From Marinobacter salinexigens (GTDB taxonomy: Bacteria; Pseudomonadota; Gammaproteobacteria; Pseudomonadales; Oleiphilaceae), in contig NZ_VTUU01000008.1 of the NCBI RefSeq assembly GCF_008370345.1, positions 1-64,000 of the forward strand: DNA of 64,000 bases, written 5' to 3'. Below are positions 26,027 through 34,814 of the stretch, one piece after another. The translations under genes were made by a program, and so were the position numbers. The notes beneath the pieces are model-generated. The model did not search any database and had not been told where the DNA came from. It worked only from the letters and a program-made list of their open reading frames with translations. Within the stretch, counting starts at the first letter, position 1; the number at the start of each line of letters is the position of its first letter.

Positions 26027-26881
26027 TTACGCTCCGAAAATGCCCTTCACAGGGAGCAGAGGCTCATAGCTGGGCGCCTGTTTTTGCGCTTTGGCCTGGA
26101 AGGTTTTCATCATATCCCCCGGGCGGAACATCCCGGACTGCCAGGTCGCCATGTACTTCAGGCTGTCTTCCACTGAATGGTCCCGGGTGAAGTTGAGCAT
26201 TTCCTTACAACCGGTTACCGCCAGAGGCGAGTTAGCTGCAATTTTTGCCGCAATACCCATCACGGCCTCCAGCATGGCATCCTGATCAGCGTATACCGCG
26301 TTTACAAAGCCGAGCGCCTGAGCTTCACTGGCAGAGAAGTTTCGACCGGTGTAAGCCAGTTCACGAACCACGCCCTCTGGCATCAGCTTGGGCAGGCGTT
26401 GCAAGGTCCCCACATCCGCTGTCATGCCCAGCTCGGTTTCCTTGATAGTGAAGTACGCATCTTGCGTGCAGTAGCGGCTGTCGGCTGCACACACCATATC
26501 CAGACCTCCACCGATACAGCCGCCGTGGATGGCTGCAAGTACCGGCAGGCGAACTTTCTCAAGAGAACTCAGCGAGTCCTGCAACTGGAGAACAAGCCGA
26601 CGAAGGTTTTCAGCCATACGCCCCGGGTCGCCAGACATAGGCAGAGCCTTAGGGTCGGAAAATACAGCCAGGTCCATTCCTGCAGTGAAGTGCTTACCAG
26701 TGCTTGAAATCACAATCACACGGGCATCGGTATTGGCTTCAATATCCCGCATACACTGGGGCAGCTCCGACCAGAACGCCTTGTTCATGGAGTTCATCGC
26801 TTCCGGGCGACTCAGCTGAACATGGGCGATATAATCCTTAACGTCGATGCTGAAGCATTCGTATGAGGCAAGATCAGACAA
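26027..26881 (-). CDS. Crotonase-family delta(3,5)-delta(2,4)-dienoyl-CoA isomerase-like enzyme
   Basis: 284 residues. Oxyanion segments are GKHFTAGMDLAVF and AAIHGGCIGGGLDMVCAADSRY, and the catalytic acids are in FTIKETELGMTADVGTLQRLPK. The Asp within the TADVGTLQRLPK segment is the mark of ECH1-type dienoyl-CoA isomerase (plain hydratases have Glu there), so it should shift double bonds of odd-position unsaturated fatty acids during beta-oxidation. It overlaps no gene but abuts the CPBP protease gene. Confidence 0.85.
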   Translation of the reverse strand: MSDLASYECFSIDVKDYIAHVQLSRPEAMNSMNKAFWSELPQCMRDIEANTDARVIVISSTGKHFTAGMDLAVFSDPKALPMSGDPGRMAENLRRLVLQLQDSLSSLEKVRLPVLAAIHGGCIGGGLDMVCAADSRYCTQDAYFTIKETELGMTADVGTLQRLPKLMPEGVVRELAYTGRNFSASEAQALGFVNAVYADQDAMLEAVMGIAAKIAANSPLAVTGCKEMLNFTRDHSVEDSLKYMATWQSGMFRPGDMMKTFQAKAQKQAPSYEPLLPVKGIFGA

Positions 26882-27068
26882 GGGTAGTCTCCTTCAATTT
26901 GTTATGTACCCGACCCCAGGCAACAACGCCTGGACGACAAAGCACACATAATTACCCACCTAACCATCTGCAAACAACCCGAGGCATCAAAAATCTGATA
27001 CGTTCAACGGAATTGCCTCTGCCTGCCAGGGCAGCCTCAGCCATCAGGACAACGAATCGGGAGCAGCT

Positions 27069-28106
27069 ATGGAATTTACCTTTCTTGGCACCTCCGGCGG
27101 GATGCCGACCAAAGCCCGGAATGTCACAGCCCTGGCATTGCAACACGGAGCACCCAGGCACTGGTACCTGATCGATTGCGGTGAAGGTACACAGCACCAG
27201 CTGCTGAGAACACGGCTATCGGTGATGCAGTTGCAGGCCATTTTCATCACCCATGCCCACGGTGATCACACCTTCGGGCTTCCGGGGCTTCTCTGCAGCG
27301 CCTCCATGAACGGTCGCACGGAGCCGCTGTTCCTGATTGCGCCGAGGCCGGTCTGGAACTTCGTGGAGAGCGCTCTCGGCAATACTGATTCCAGTCTCAG
27401 CTACGAGCTGAAGTTCCTTGATTCCGAAGCCGAAGACTTTTACTGGGAAGACCACGCCCTGCAAGTCACCACCACCGAGCTGTCCCACCGGGTATCCTGC
27501 CGCGCATTCTCGTTTACCGAGAAGAATCTGGAACGGCAATTACTGAAGGAAAAGCTGGTGGCTGACGGCATTGGAGCCGGGCCTGCCTGGGGAGCACTTC
27601 AGAAAGGCGAGGATGTAATTCTGGACAATGGCACACTGATCCGAAGCGGGGACTACACAACAGTCAACCGCGCTCCGCGCAAGGTGGTGATTGGTGGTGA
27701 TAACGACAACCCGGATTTGCTCGCTGCGGCCTGCAACAAGGCGCAGGTCCTGATTCATGAAGCCACCTACACACAGGAGGTCGCAGATCGGGTCGGCTCA
27801 TGGCCACAACACAGTTCCGCGGCGCAGGTTGCCCGTTTTGCCCAGTCGGCTGGACTGCCCAACCTGATCCTGACCCACTTCAGCTCAAGGTATCAGTACA
27901 ACCCCAACACCAAGCCCTACATAGGCGAAGTGGAAGCCGAGGCAGCAGGCCTGTATCGCGGAAACCTGTTTATGGCCCGGGACTTCGCCCGCTACCAACT
28001 GTCACGAAACGGTATTCTGGAAGCTACAGAACCTCAAGGGTTTCCAGCTCAACCCGGTTCCGGCCAGCGCCCTTCCCACGATAAAGCGCGTGATCAGCAC
28101 GATTGA
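27069..28106 (+). CDS. rnz: Ribonuclease Z
   Basis: 345 residues of the MBL fold. MEFTFLGTSGGMPTKARNVTA and FITHAHGDHTFGLPGLL (HxHxDH metal motif) are the RNase Z signatures; further metal ligands are in LSHRVSCRAF, GGDNDNP and LTHFSSRY. The enzyme cuts the 3' trailer of tRNA precursors. The family is usually about 305-320 residues; here a 30-residue polar tail after GNLFMARDFARYQL runs antisense into the diguanylate cyclase gene, overlapping it by 83 bases. Confidence 0.9.
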   Translation: MEFTFLGTSGGMPTKARNVTALALQHGAPRHWYLIDCGEGTQHQLLRTRLSVMQLQAIFITHAHGDHTFGLPGLLCSASMNGRTEPLFLIAPRPVWNFVESALGNTDSSLSYELKFLDSEAEDFYWEDHALQVTTTELSHRVSCRAFSFTEKNLERQLLKEKLVADGIGAGPAWGALQKGEDVILDNGTLIRSGDYTTVNRAPRKVVIGGDNDNPDLLAAACNKAQVLIHEATYTQEVADRVGSWPQHSSAAQVARFAQSAGLPNLILTHFSSRYQYNPNTKPYIGEVEAEAAGLYRGNLFMARDFARYQLSRNGILEATEPQGFPAQPGSGQRPSHDKARDQHD

Positions 28107-29085
28107 TGACCGAATTCAGGTCATCACCCTCACGAAGTTCGCTGATTCCCGCACTGAGGGTAACCACCAGGTTCTGATCAGCCACCTGCTTCCAGGGAAA
28201 GGATTCCAGGCCGGCGCGGATGCGCTCGGCAATGCCCCGGGCGCTATCGGCGCGGGTATCCGGAAGCAGAACCAGGAATTCTTCCCCACCCCAACGGGCC
28301 ACCAGATCCTGCGTACGTAATTCGTCGCGTATCAGGCGCGAGAGCGTAACCAACACCTGATCGCCGGTTTCGTGGCCGTACTTATCATTAATGGCCTTGA
28401 AGTAATCCGCATCCAGCAACAGGAAACTAACCGGGTGGCCGCTTCTCTCGAAACGGGCCAGTTCGCTTTCCGCCAGAAACTGCATGTGACGTCGGTTGAA
28501 CAGGCCCGTCAACGGGTCTGTGGTGGCCATCTCCTTGAGCTTGCGCTGGGCCCGCACCACCATCTGCAGATAGTACGAAGCGAGATAGCTGAACATGGCG
28601 AACACCACGGTCAGGTTAAACAACTGCACCAGATGCAAGGCGGTCTCGCTGATCGGCTGGACTGGCTCGATATTCCACATCAAGACATCCAGGCCTACGT
28701 AGTAAGCCCAAAGCACAGACAGCGCGATGGCAGCCGACCGTTTGGACGCCGCAACCGATATCGCCGGAATGAACATAAGCAGGTAGTAATGAAACCCACT
28801 GTCCCAACCGATCATCGTGATTCCAAGCGCTGCATGGCCAAGCACCTCAACCCAGATCAGTGCGACGGCCAATCGGTTCCGGCGATATTTAAAGGCATAG
28901 TAAGCGCCAGCGTATAAAGCGATACTGATGATATTGATCCAGGCGAGGATGGGGGACCCCAACCACAAGAACAGAAAGAAAAAAGCAATATCAACGGTAG
29001 CGGCAATCTGGGTACAGCGCATAGCAAGTCGCCAGAACTGCGGGCGGCGATTGCGGGCAGGCTCGTAATAGGACGAGGGGTTCAT
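28024..29085 (-). CDS. Membrane diguanylate cyclase (GGDEF domain)
   Basis: 353 residues: five or six N-terminal membrane helices (about 20-175), a short coiled helix (RAQRKLKEMATTDPLTGLFNRR) and a GGDEF domain. The active site is RWGGEEFLVLLPDTRAD, with the autoinhibitory I-site RTQD five residues before it, so the enzyme should make cyclic di-GMP and be product-inhibited. No ligand-sensing domain other than the membrane part is seen (7TM/MASE-like). It is convergent with rnz. Confidence 0.9.
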   Translation of the reverse strand: MNPSSYYEPARNRRPQFWRLAMRCTQIAATVDIAFFFLFLWLGSPILAWINIISIALYAGAYYAFKYRRNRLAVALIWVEVLGHAALGITMIGWDSGFHYYLLMFIPAISVAASKRSAAIALSVLWAYYVGLDVLMWNIEPVQPISETALHLVQLFNLTVVFAMFSYLASYYLQMVVRAQRKLKEMATTDPLTGLFNRRHMQFLAESELARFERSGHPVSFLLLDADYFKAINDKYGHETGDQVLVTLSRLIRDELRTQDLVARWGGEEFLVLLPDTRADSARGIAERIRAGLESFPWKQVADQNLVVTLSAGISELREGDDLNSVINRADHALYRGKGAGRNRVELETLEVL

Positions 29086-29249
29086 ACGTTCCTTTTACTG
29101 GAGTAATCCGGTTGAGTCGGTTAAAGATAACCCGTTATTGTTCAATCTGCGCGCTCAAATTGAAAATAACTGCAAATTATTCCGACATATTTTTATGCTT
29201 GAACACCATAAGATCTGAGAACACTCTGCGGACCGGATACTAAAACAGA

Positions 29250-30074
29250 ATGTCATCACCACTGGTTTTTGCCATCTTCGCTATTGCGCTCATCAGTTTC
29301 GCCGTATTTTACCTGTTTTACTTCCGTAACTGGCGCCGACGGAAGGAACTGGAAGAGCCCTTCCCCAGTGTCTGGCGTCAGACACTGGAAAACGATGTCC
29401 CGCTTTATAGCGCACTGCCAGCAGCATTAAAGAAACAGCTCGAAAACCACGTGCAGCTTTTTCTCGCCGAGAAAGACTTTTACGGTTGTGATGGGTTTGA
29501 AATCAGCGATCGGGTCCGGGTCACCATTGCCGGCCACGCCAGCCTGTTGATTCTCGCACGCCCTTTTTCTATGTATGACGAAGTCCGGAGCATCCTGGTC
29601 TACCCGGATATTTACCGGGTTCAGGCACCGCGGCACGACGGCATGATCGTTCACATGAATGAACAGGTCCGGGCCGGCGAGGCTTCCAGCCGCGGCCAGG
29701 TGGTACTGGCCTGGTCGGAATGCGAAGAAGGCGCTCACAACCCCAACGGCCCACATAACGTGATCCTGCACGAGTTTGCTCACCAACTGGATTATCTGGA
29801 CGGTACCGCCGATGGCGCACCACCCCTGAGCGGAGAGTTCGCTGCACAGTGGCAGCAAACCATGAGCCGGGCCTATGAAAGCCTGCGCAGTTCCCTCAGA
29901 CACCACAGTCATAGCTGGCTGGATCCCTATGGGGCCACCCAACCCGCCGAATTTTTCGCGGTGCTGACGGAAGCGTTTTTTCAGCAGCCCGGGCACATCC
30001 ACAAAGTTCAGCCAGACGTATTCGAGGCACTGAAAAACTACTACCGCCTGGACCCGCGGGATTTCAAGCACTAA
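29250..30074 (+). CDS. mtfA: Zinc-dependent peptidase MtfA
   Basis: 274 residues. A single N-terminal membrane segment is followed by RDWRRRKELEEPFP-type cytoplasmic sequence; the metal site is ILHEFAHQLDYLDG (HExxH) with the third ligand in EFFAVLTEAFFQQP. MtfA is a minigluzincin-like peptidase that in E. coli binds the Mlc repressor and modifies phosphotransferase sugar uptake. It is a single gene, divergent from the diguanylate cyclase gene by 165 bases. Confidence 0.9.
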   Translation: MSSPLVFAIFAIALISFAVFYLFYFRNWRRRKELEEPFPSVWRQTLENDVPLYSALPAALKKQLENHVQLFLAEKDFYGCDGFEISDRVRVTIAGHASLLILARPFSMYDEVRSILVYPDIYRVQAPRHDGMIVHMNEQVRAGEASSRGQVVLAWSECEEGAHNPNGPHNVILHEFAHQLDYLDGTADGAPPLSGEFAAQWQQTMSRAYESLRSSLRHHSHSWLDPYGATQPAEFFAVLTEAFFQQPGHIHKVQPDVFEALKNYYRLDPRDFKH

Positions 30075-30080
30075 GCCGGG

Positions 30081-30302
30081 TCAGTTCCGGCTCACACCCA
30101 GCCGGTACAGATACTCGTGTAACTCCGCCTCGGAGATATTCACGTATTCCACCACTCGCCCATAGAGCATCACCGTAGGCACGTTACGGCCGTTCAGCTC
30201 CTTCTGGGCTTCGTTGAGAACATGGAGAATGATCCGCTCCGTGCGGGTCAACCCATCCCGCACATCGGGTATGGTTTCGAGAAGCTCGTCGATACGATCC
30301 AT
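30081..30302 (-). CDS. Small uncharacterised protein (73 aa)
   Basis: Begins MDRIDELLETIPDVRDGL (ATG at 30300-30302, purine-rich AGAAAG upstream; an alternative GTG lies at 30320). The body is helical and acidic, with RTERIILHVLNEAQKELNGRNVPTVMLYGRVVEYVNISEAELHEYLYRLGVS, which resembles a small winged-helix or HTH-like fold, but I cannot name a family. It converges on mtfA (6 bases apart) and is divergent from the DUF3592 gene. Confidence 0.65.
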   Translation of the reverse strand: MDRIDELLETIPDVRDGLTRTERIILHVLNEAQKELNGRNVPTVMLYGRVVEYVNISEAELHEYLYRLGVSRN

Positions 30303-30401
30303 AAGATAACTTTCTGCCACTGGATTCCGGGTATTTGCTGCGGAAGCTTGCTAGATTATCCGTTCACCCGGACACACGAGCATACGGAAGGCAGTAACAC
30401 T

Positions 30402-32093
30402 GTGGCAGAAAAAAAGAAAAACCGGAAATCGCATCTTGGCATTATTGTCTTTGGTTTACTGTTTGCCCTTCCCGGGCTTGGCATCCTGCTAGCAGGCCCT
30501 GCCCACACCCTCTATACACATTTCTCGACCGCCAACTGGACCCGGGTAGCGGTGACCCTGGACCAGGTCAACCTCATAACCAGCACCAGTGACGACTCCG
30601 ATACCTACTCCATCAAGGCCAGTTATCGTTACCAGTTCAACGGGCGTAGCTACTCGGGTTCCCGCGTCAGCTACGACTGGGGAAGCGACAACATCGGCGA
30701 CTTCCACCAGAACACACTGCAAAAGCTACGCAGCGCACAGGCCCGTGGCCAGGTGACCGCCTGGATCAACCCCGACAACCCTACCGAGAGCTATCTGGTC
30801 AGGGATCTTCGCTGGAAAAAACTGCTGTTTGCCAGTGTGTTCGGGTCGGTCTTCAGTGTCGCCGGTCTGTTCGTGATTTACATGGGTACCCGCAAACGGA
30901 GTTCCGTAGAGGACTTCCGGGCGACGGACGAAATCGCGTCCTCCGAAAAACACGGTTTCTGGGCGTTCGCCTTCATGGCCTTCATGTTCCTCGGGATCAG
31001 TGCCCCTGCGGTGATCGCCATTCCCGGTGAACTGGATGACGGCAACTGGCCCATACTCGCAGTACTGTTGTTCCCGCTTGTCGGGCTCTGGCTGGCACGC
31101 ATGGCCTGGGTGTCACGGAGGAACTGGCTCTACTACGGCCCCACACCACTGACGCTGGACCCGGCGCCGGGCCAGGTTGGCGGTGATATCGCCGGCCACA
31201 TCCGGCTCTCCCGTGAGGTAAGCGACGCCGGCTGGAACGTCACCCTCCAATGCATCCGGGTACGGATCACCCAGGGCAAAAACAGCCGGCGAAGTGAATC
31301 CGTCATCTGGCAGATGGATCAGGTTCCGGAACTCATAACCCGGACGGGAGGTTCTGCACTGGCGTTCCGCTTTGAACCTCCCACCAACCTGCCGGCAACC
31401 GATGAGGACGGCCGTGATCAGGTAACCTGGCGACTAGTGCTGAAAGGCCCGACAAAACCTGTACCTCTGGAGCGCACGTTTGAGGTGCCTGTCGTCGAGG
31501 GGACCCAGCGTTCCAGTATCAGCCTCAGCCAGCCTCATGTTGAACACCACGAACGCATGGGCAAAATCGAGGCGCTGACCGATGCGGCGGAACAGATCGA
31601 TGTGGAAATGTCAGCCCGGGGAATGGTGCTGACAAGCCGCATAGGCCGGAACATGACCATGAAAATGATGCTCTTGCTGTTTGGCCTCATTTTTGGAGGT
31701 GCCAGTGTCTTCCTCGCTTATACTGCTGCGACAGAAGGGTTCATGCTCTACATCATGGCGCTGGTCTTCGGCCTGTTCGGCTTTCCCATGTTGCTGGGAG
31801 GCCTGTTCATGCTTGGGCGCAGTCTCAAGGTCACCATTTCCTCCAGCCAGGTTGAAGCAATCCGCTACTGGTGCGGTATCGCGCTGTGGAAGCGTTCGGG
31901 CATGCTGGTCAATCCCGGTCAGATTGAGTTAGTCGGAGGCAGCTCGATGACATCCGGCAACCGTACCATTGAATACTTTTCCCTCGCGTTCCGGGACGGC
32001 AACAAGAAAATACGCCTGGCCGAGGGCATTGCCGGACGCCCGGTTGCGGAGGCGTTTCGGGACAACCTGATCAAGCTGCTTGGTCTGCACTGA
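30402..32093 (+). CDS. DUF3592 membrane protein
   Basis: 563 residues from the GTG at 30402 (GGAAGG ten bases upstream). About six membrane helices: GIIVFGLLFALPGLGILLAG near the start, LLFASVFGSVFSVAGLFVIYMG, FWAFAFMAFMFLGISAPAVIA, WPILAVLLFPLVGLWLARM, and two near 445-500. The segment SDTYSIKASYRYQFNGRSYSGSRVSYD with WINPDNPTESYL is the DUF3592 extracytoplasmic domain (found in many membrane proteins; function unknown). The frame is open upstream but the GTG has the ribosome-binding site. Confidence 0.75.
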   Translation: MAEKKKNRKSHLGIIVFGLLFALPGLGILLAGPAHTLYTHFSTANWTRVAVTLDQVNLITSTSDDSDTYSIKASYRYQFNGRSYSGSRVSYDWGSDNIGDFHQNTLQKLRSAQARGQVTAWINPDNPTESYLVRDLRWKKLLFASVFGSVFSVAGLFVIYMGTRKRSSVEDFRATDEIASSEKHGFWAFAFMAFMFLGISAPAVIAIPGELDDGNWPILAVLLFPLVGLWLARMAWVSRRNWLYYGPTPLTLDPAPGQVGGDIAGHIRLSREVSDAGWNVTLQCIRVRITQGKNSRRSESVIWQMDQVPELITRTGGSALAFRFEPPTNLPATDEDGRDQVTWRLVLKGPTKPVPLERTFEVPVVEGTQRSSISLSQPHVEHHERMGKIEALTDAAEQIDVEMSARGMVLTSRIGRNMTMKMMLLLFGLIFGGASVFLAYTAATEGFMLYIMALVFGLFGFPMLLGGLFMLGRSLKVTISSSQVEAIRYWCGIALWKRSGMLVNPGQIELVGGSSMTSGNRTIEYFSLAFRDGNKKIRLAEGIAGRPVAEAFRDNLIKLLGLH

Positions 32094-32292
32094 GAGATGG
32101 CAAGTAGTCAATTGTCGCTGCCGCGGCAAGGAGACTTGCCACGTATCATAAGATGACATCAAGAGCACCGGAGCAGACCTTATTGTGATGGCATCTCACC
32201 CGCCCGGTGCAGGCGACAGGCTTCACATTGCGCACCAAAATAGTGCAGTTATTGTCAAGCACAGCAATATCTTAGTGTTTGCTGTACGTTAG

Positions 32293-32314
32293 GGAGCGCT
32301 GGCATCAGCGCTCC
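32293..32314 (+). repeat. Perfect hairpin in ggpPS leader
   Basis: GGAGCGCTG and CAGCGCTCC pair over 9 bp around a GCAT loop, just before an ACTCCTC that is complementary to a Shine-Dalgarno. It may be part of the leader structure or a weak terminator; no T-tract follows. Confidence 0.45.
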
Positions 32315-32402
32315 ACTCCTCTGTTTTCGCTGGGTTATTTACAGAAACCCGGCCCCAGCCCGTGATGCCTGAATCCAGACCGGTACGAAACCTGCAGGTA
32401 AC

Positions 32403-32519
32403 CTGTCAGGAGTCCTCTAGTTCAGCAAAGCGTTGCAGGTACGCAGAGGCTCCCTACCCACTACATGCAATGTTTTGCTGAACTCCTGGACAGACTATGA
32501 ACTTGTACAGGAGTCCAAC
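32403..32519 (+). promoter_or_regulatory. Candidate RNA switch in the ggpPS leader
   Basis: A long inverted repeat spans 32403-32493: AGTTCAGCAAA (32419-32429) pairs with TTTGCTGAACT (32474-32484), extended by a further 8 pairs including two G-U, plus outer CTGTC/GACAG and AGG/CCT pairs. Its right arm contains ACTCCTG (32482-32488), complementary to CAGGAGT at both 32407-32413 and 32508-32514. The second is the Shine-Dalgarno of ggpPS. With an added ACA/TGT extension, ACTCCTG could form an alternative hairpin that hides the ribosome-binding site. The two pairings exclude each other, as in translational switches. Confidence 0.55.
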
Positions 32520-34793
32520 ATGCTACTGGCAACCGATCTGGACGGCACATTTCTCGCCGGCCACCCGGACCATCGCCTCAAGCTCTACCAACTGATCTCT
32601 GCCCACCCTGAAATTGATCTGGTGTTCGTCACCGGACGAGGTCTCGAATCGGTTCTTCCCCTGCTTTCTGACCCCACCATCCCGGTGCCCGACTACATTA
32701 TCTGCGACGTTGGCTGCACGGTGGTTCACGGCGGCACCCAACAGGCCATCCACCCCATACAAGGTGAAATCGACGAACTCTGGCCTGGCGAACAGACGGT
32801 AGAAGATGCGCTCAGCGCTTTCGATGGCCTGCAACGACAGGAAGTCCCCCAGGAGCGCCGGGTTTCCTACTTCTGCGACAGCGAACTGGTCGGAGATGAA
32901 TTACGCAAACAGGCCGAAGCTCTGTCCTGCGATGTACTTTTCTCGGCAGGCAAATATCTCGATATTCTTCCCCGTGGCGTCAACAAGGGCAGTACCTTGA
33001 CGCGACTGGTAGAGCATCTCGGGGTGGACCCGGAAACCGTCCTGGTCGCCGGCGACACTCTCAACGACCTGTCCATGTACCAGCATGCCTTCAAGGGCGT
33101 CTGTGTCGGAGCGTCTGAAACCGCCCTGCTGGAGGCCACAGAACATCAGGCCCGCGTCTACCATGCCGACACATCCGGTTGTGGCGGTATTCTCGAAGCC
33201 TTCGAACATTTTGGTTATCTCGGCCATGCCGGCATCGAAGCGGAAATCCCGGATGCCATGAGCTCCGGTAAATCCGACCTCGTTATCGTTTACCATCGTC
33301 TGCCCTATGAGGAAGTGGTGGAAAATGGCGAACTGATTCGCCGACGCCCCAAATCTCCCAACGGCATTATCCCCACGCTGCTGAGTTTCTTTGCCGATGG
33401 TAAAGCCGGTTCCTGGGTAGCCTGGTCCATCGACGATCCCGACCTCGGCCCTTTCCAGACCCACACTGAAGTGGACACCAGCCGCTATGAGAAGCTTGTG
33501 GCAGCCCGTGTTCCACTCACCAAAGACGACGTCGAAATCTTCTATAAACGCTTCTCCAAGGAGGCGTTCTGGCCAACCCTCCATACCTTCTGGGAACGGG
33601 CAACCTTCCGCGATGATCACTGGCAGGTATTCCTGAAGGTCAACAAGCTATTCGCCGAAAGGACCGCCGCAGAGGCAGCAGAAAATGCCGTAGTCTGGAT
33701 TCACGACTATAACCTCTGGATGGTTCCCGCCTACCTCAGGGAACTGAGACCGGATGTAACCATTGCCTTCTTCCATCACACCTACTTCCCTTCTGCGGAC
33801 GTGTTCAATGTATTGCCGTGGCGTCGGGAAATCATTGGCAGTCTTCTGCAATGCGACCACATCGGCTTTCATATTCCGAAGCAGGCGGAAAACTTTGTCG
33901 ATGTCGCCCGCGGCGTCACCCCACTGGAAGTCACACAGAAAGCCGGCTGTGCCCCTCGTTTCCTGACGTATGGCTGTGCAGTCGGACTCGACGAAATGAG
34001 TACCGAGATCAAGGTAAATGATCGCCGGATCGGTCTCGGCGCACACCCTGTAGGACTCGACCTTAACCGGGTTCGAACGGCACTGGCAGACCAGGACGTA
34101 CAGGCCCGCATGGAAACCCTGCGCAAAGAACTCGAAGACGTTCGGTTGATCCTCTCGGTGGAACGCCTGGACTTCACCAAAGGCATTCTGGAAAAGCTTC
34201 ACGCCTACGAGCGAATGCTGAACGAGCATCCTGAACTGGAAACCAAAGTCACTCTGATGATGGTGTGTGTACCCGCGGCCAAAGGCATGACCATCTACGA
34301 AGAATTGCTCTCGCAGATTGAGCAGACGGTAGGCCGCATCAACGGTCAGTTCGCCCGGGTCGGCTGGACACCGGTGCAGTTCTTCTTCCGCGCCCTGCCC
34401 TTCGAAGAACTGGTGGCTTACTACACCATGGCGGATGTGATGTGGATTACCCCATTGCGGGATGGTCTGAACCTGGTGGCCAAGGAATACATTGCAACTC
34501 AGGGCCTGACTCAAGGCAGCGGCGTACTGGTGTTGTCAGAATTCGCCGGCGCCGCGGCAGAGCTTCGTGGTGCCATTCTCGCCAACCCGCATCACCCGCA
34601 GGATCTTGCAGACACCTGTTACTACGCCCTGGCCATGAGTCGGAGCGAAGCCAGGAACCGGCTGAGTGAGGCGTTCGAAGTCGTATGCCGCTACGACATC
34701 GGCTACTGGGGACAGGAGTTTATCGATTCTGTCGAAGAGCGTCGCACTACAAAGCTCAGGAAAATTATATCCATCGGCCAGAATGCCGCCTGA
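32520..34793 (+). CDS. ggpPS: Bifunctional glucosylglycerol-phosphate synthase/phosphatase
   Basis: 757 residues from the ATG at 32520, with CAGGAG six bases upstream. Residues 1-255 are a HAD-IIB phosphatase: DLDGTFLA (catalytic Asp pair), VTGRG, and KGSTLTRLVEHLGVDPETVLVAGDTLND. Residues 270-755 are a GT20 (trehalose-6-phosphate synthase-like) domain: VWIHDYNLWMVPAYL, HHTYFPSADVFNVLPWR, ERLDFTKGILEKL and TPLRDGLNLVAKEY. This HAD-GT20 fusion is the known ggpPS of halotolerant gammaproteobacteria, which joins ADP-glucose to glycerol 3-phosphate and dephosphorylates the product to the compatible solute glucosylglycerol. Trehalose synthesis is the alternative, but the partner phosphorylase argues for glucosylglycerol. 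Confidence 0.88.
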   Translation: MLLATDLDGTFLAGHPDHRLKLYQLISAHPEIDLVFVTGRGLESVLPLLSDPTIPVPDYIICDVGCTVVHGGTQQAIHPIQGEIDELWPGEQTVEDALSAFDGLQRQEVPQERRVSYFCDSELVGDELRKQAEALSCDVLFSAGKYLDILPRGVNKGSTLTRLVEHLGVDPETVLVAGDTLNDLSMYQHAFKGVCVGASETALLEATEHQARVYHADTSGCGGILEAFEHFGYLGHAGIEAEIPDAMSSGKSDLVIVYHRLPYEEVVENGELIRRRPKSPNGIIPTLLSFFADGKAGSWVAWSIDDPDLGPFQTHTEVDTSRYEKLVAARVPLTKDDVEIFYKRFSKEAFWPTLHTFWERATFRDDHWQVFLKVNKLFAERTAAEAAENAVVWIHDYNLWMVPAYLRELRPDVTIAFFHHTYFPSADVFNVLPWRREIIGSLLQCDHIGFHIPKQAENFVDVARGVTPLEVTQKAGCAPRFLTYGCAVGLDEMSTEIKVNDRRIGLGAHPVGLDLNRVRTALADQDVQARMETLRKELEDVRLILSVERLDFTKGILEKLHAYERMLNEHPELETKVTLMMVCVPAAKGMTIYEELLSQIEQTVGRINGQFARVGWTPVQFFFRALPFEELVAYYTMADVMWITPLRDGLNLVAKEYIATQGLTQGSGVLVLSEFAGAAAELRGAILANPHHPQDLADTCYYALAMSRSEARNRLSEAFEVVCRYDIGYWGQEFIDSVEERRTTKLRKIISIGQNAA

Positions 34794-34814
34794 TCATCAG
34801 ACAGGAGTCCGAAC

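Larger units (their letters stand above)
32094..32519 (+). other. Long intergenic leader region of the ggp genes
   Basis: 426 bases without a convincing protein gene. It holds a 9-bp GGAGCGCTG/CAGCGCTCC hairpin (32293-32314), a long inverted repeat and a duplicated Shine-Dalgarno/anti-Shine-Dalgarno array (listed separately), and a possible 11-codon leader ORF at 32465-32500. I see no strong sigma70 promoter; TTGTCA near 32247 and TTGCGC near 32227 are only weak candidates. Confidence 0.5.

Noticed and set aside
32433..32519. Upstream start for ggpPS at 32433
   Set aside because: It would lie in the leader stem and add a non-homologous stretch before the HAD motif; the ATG at 32520 has a perfect ribosome-binding site.
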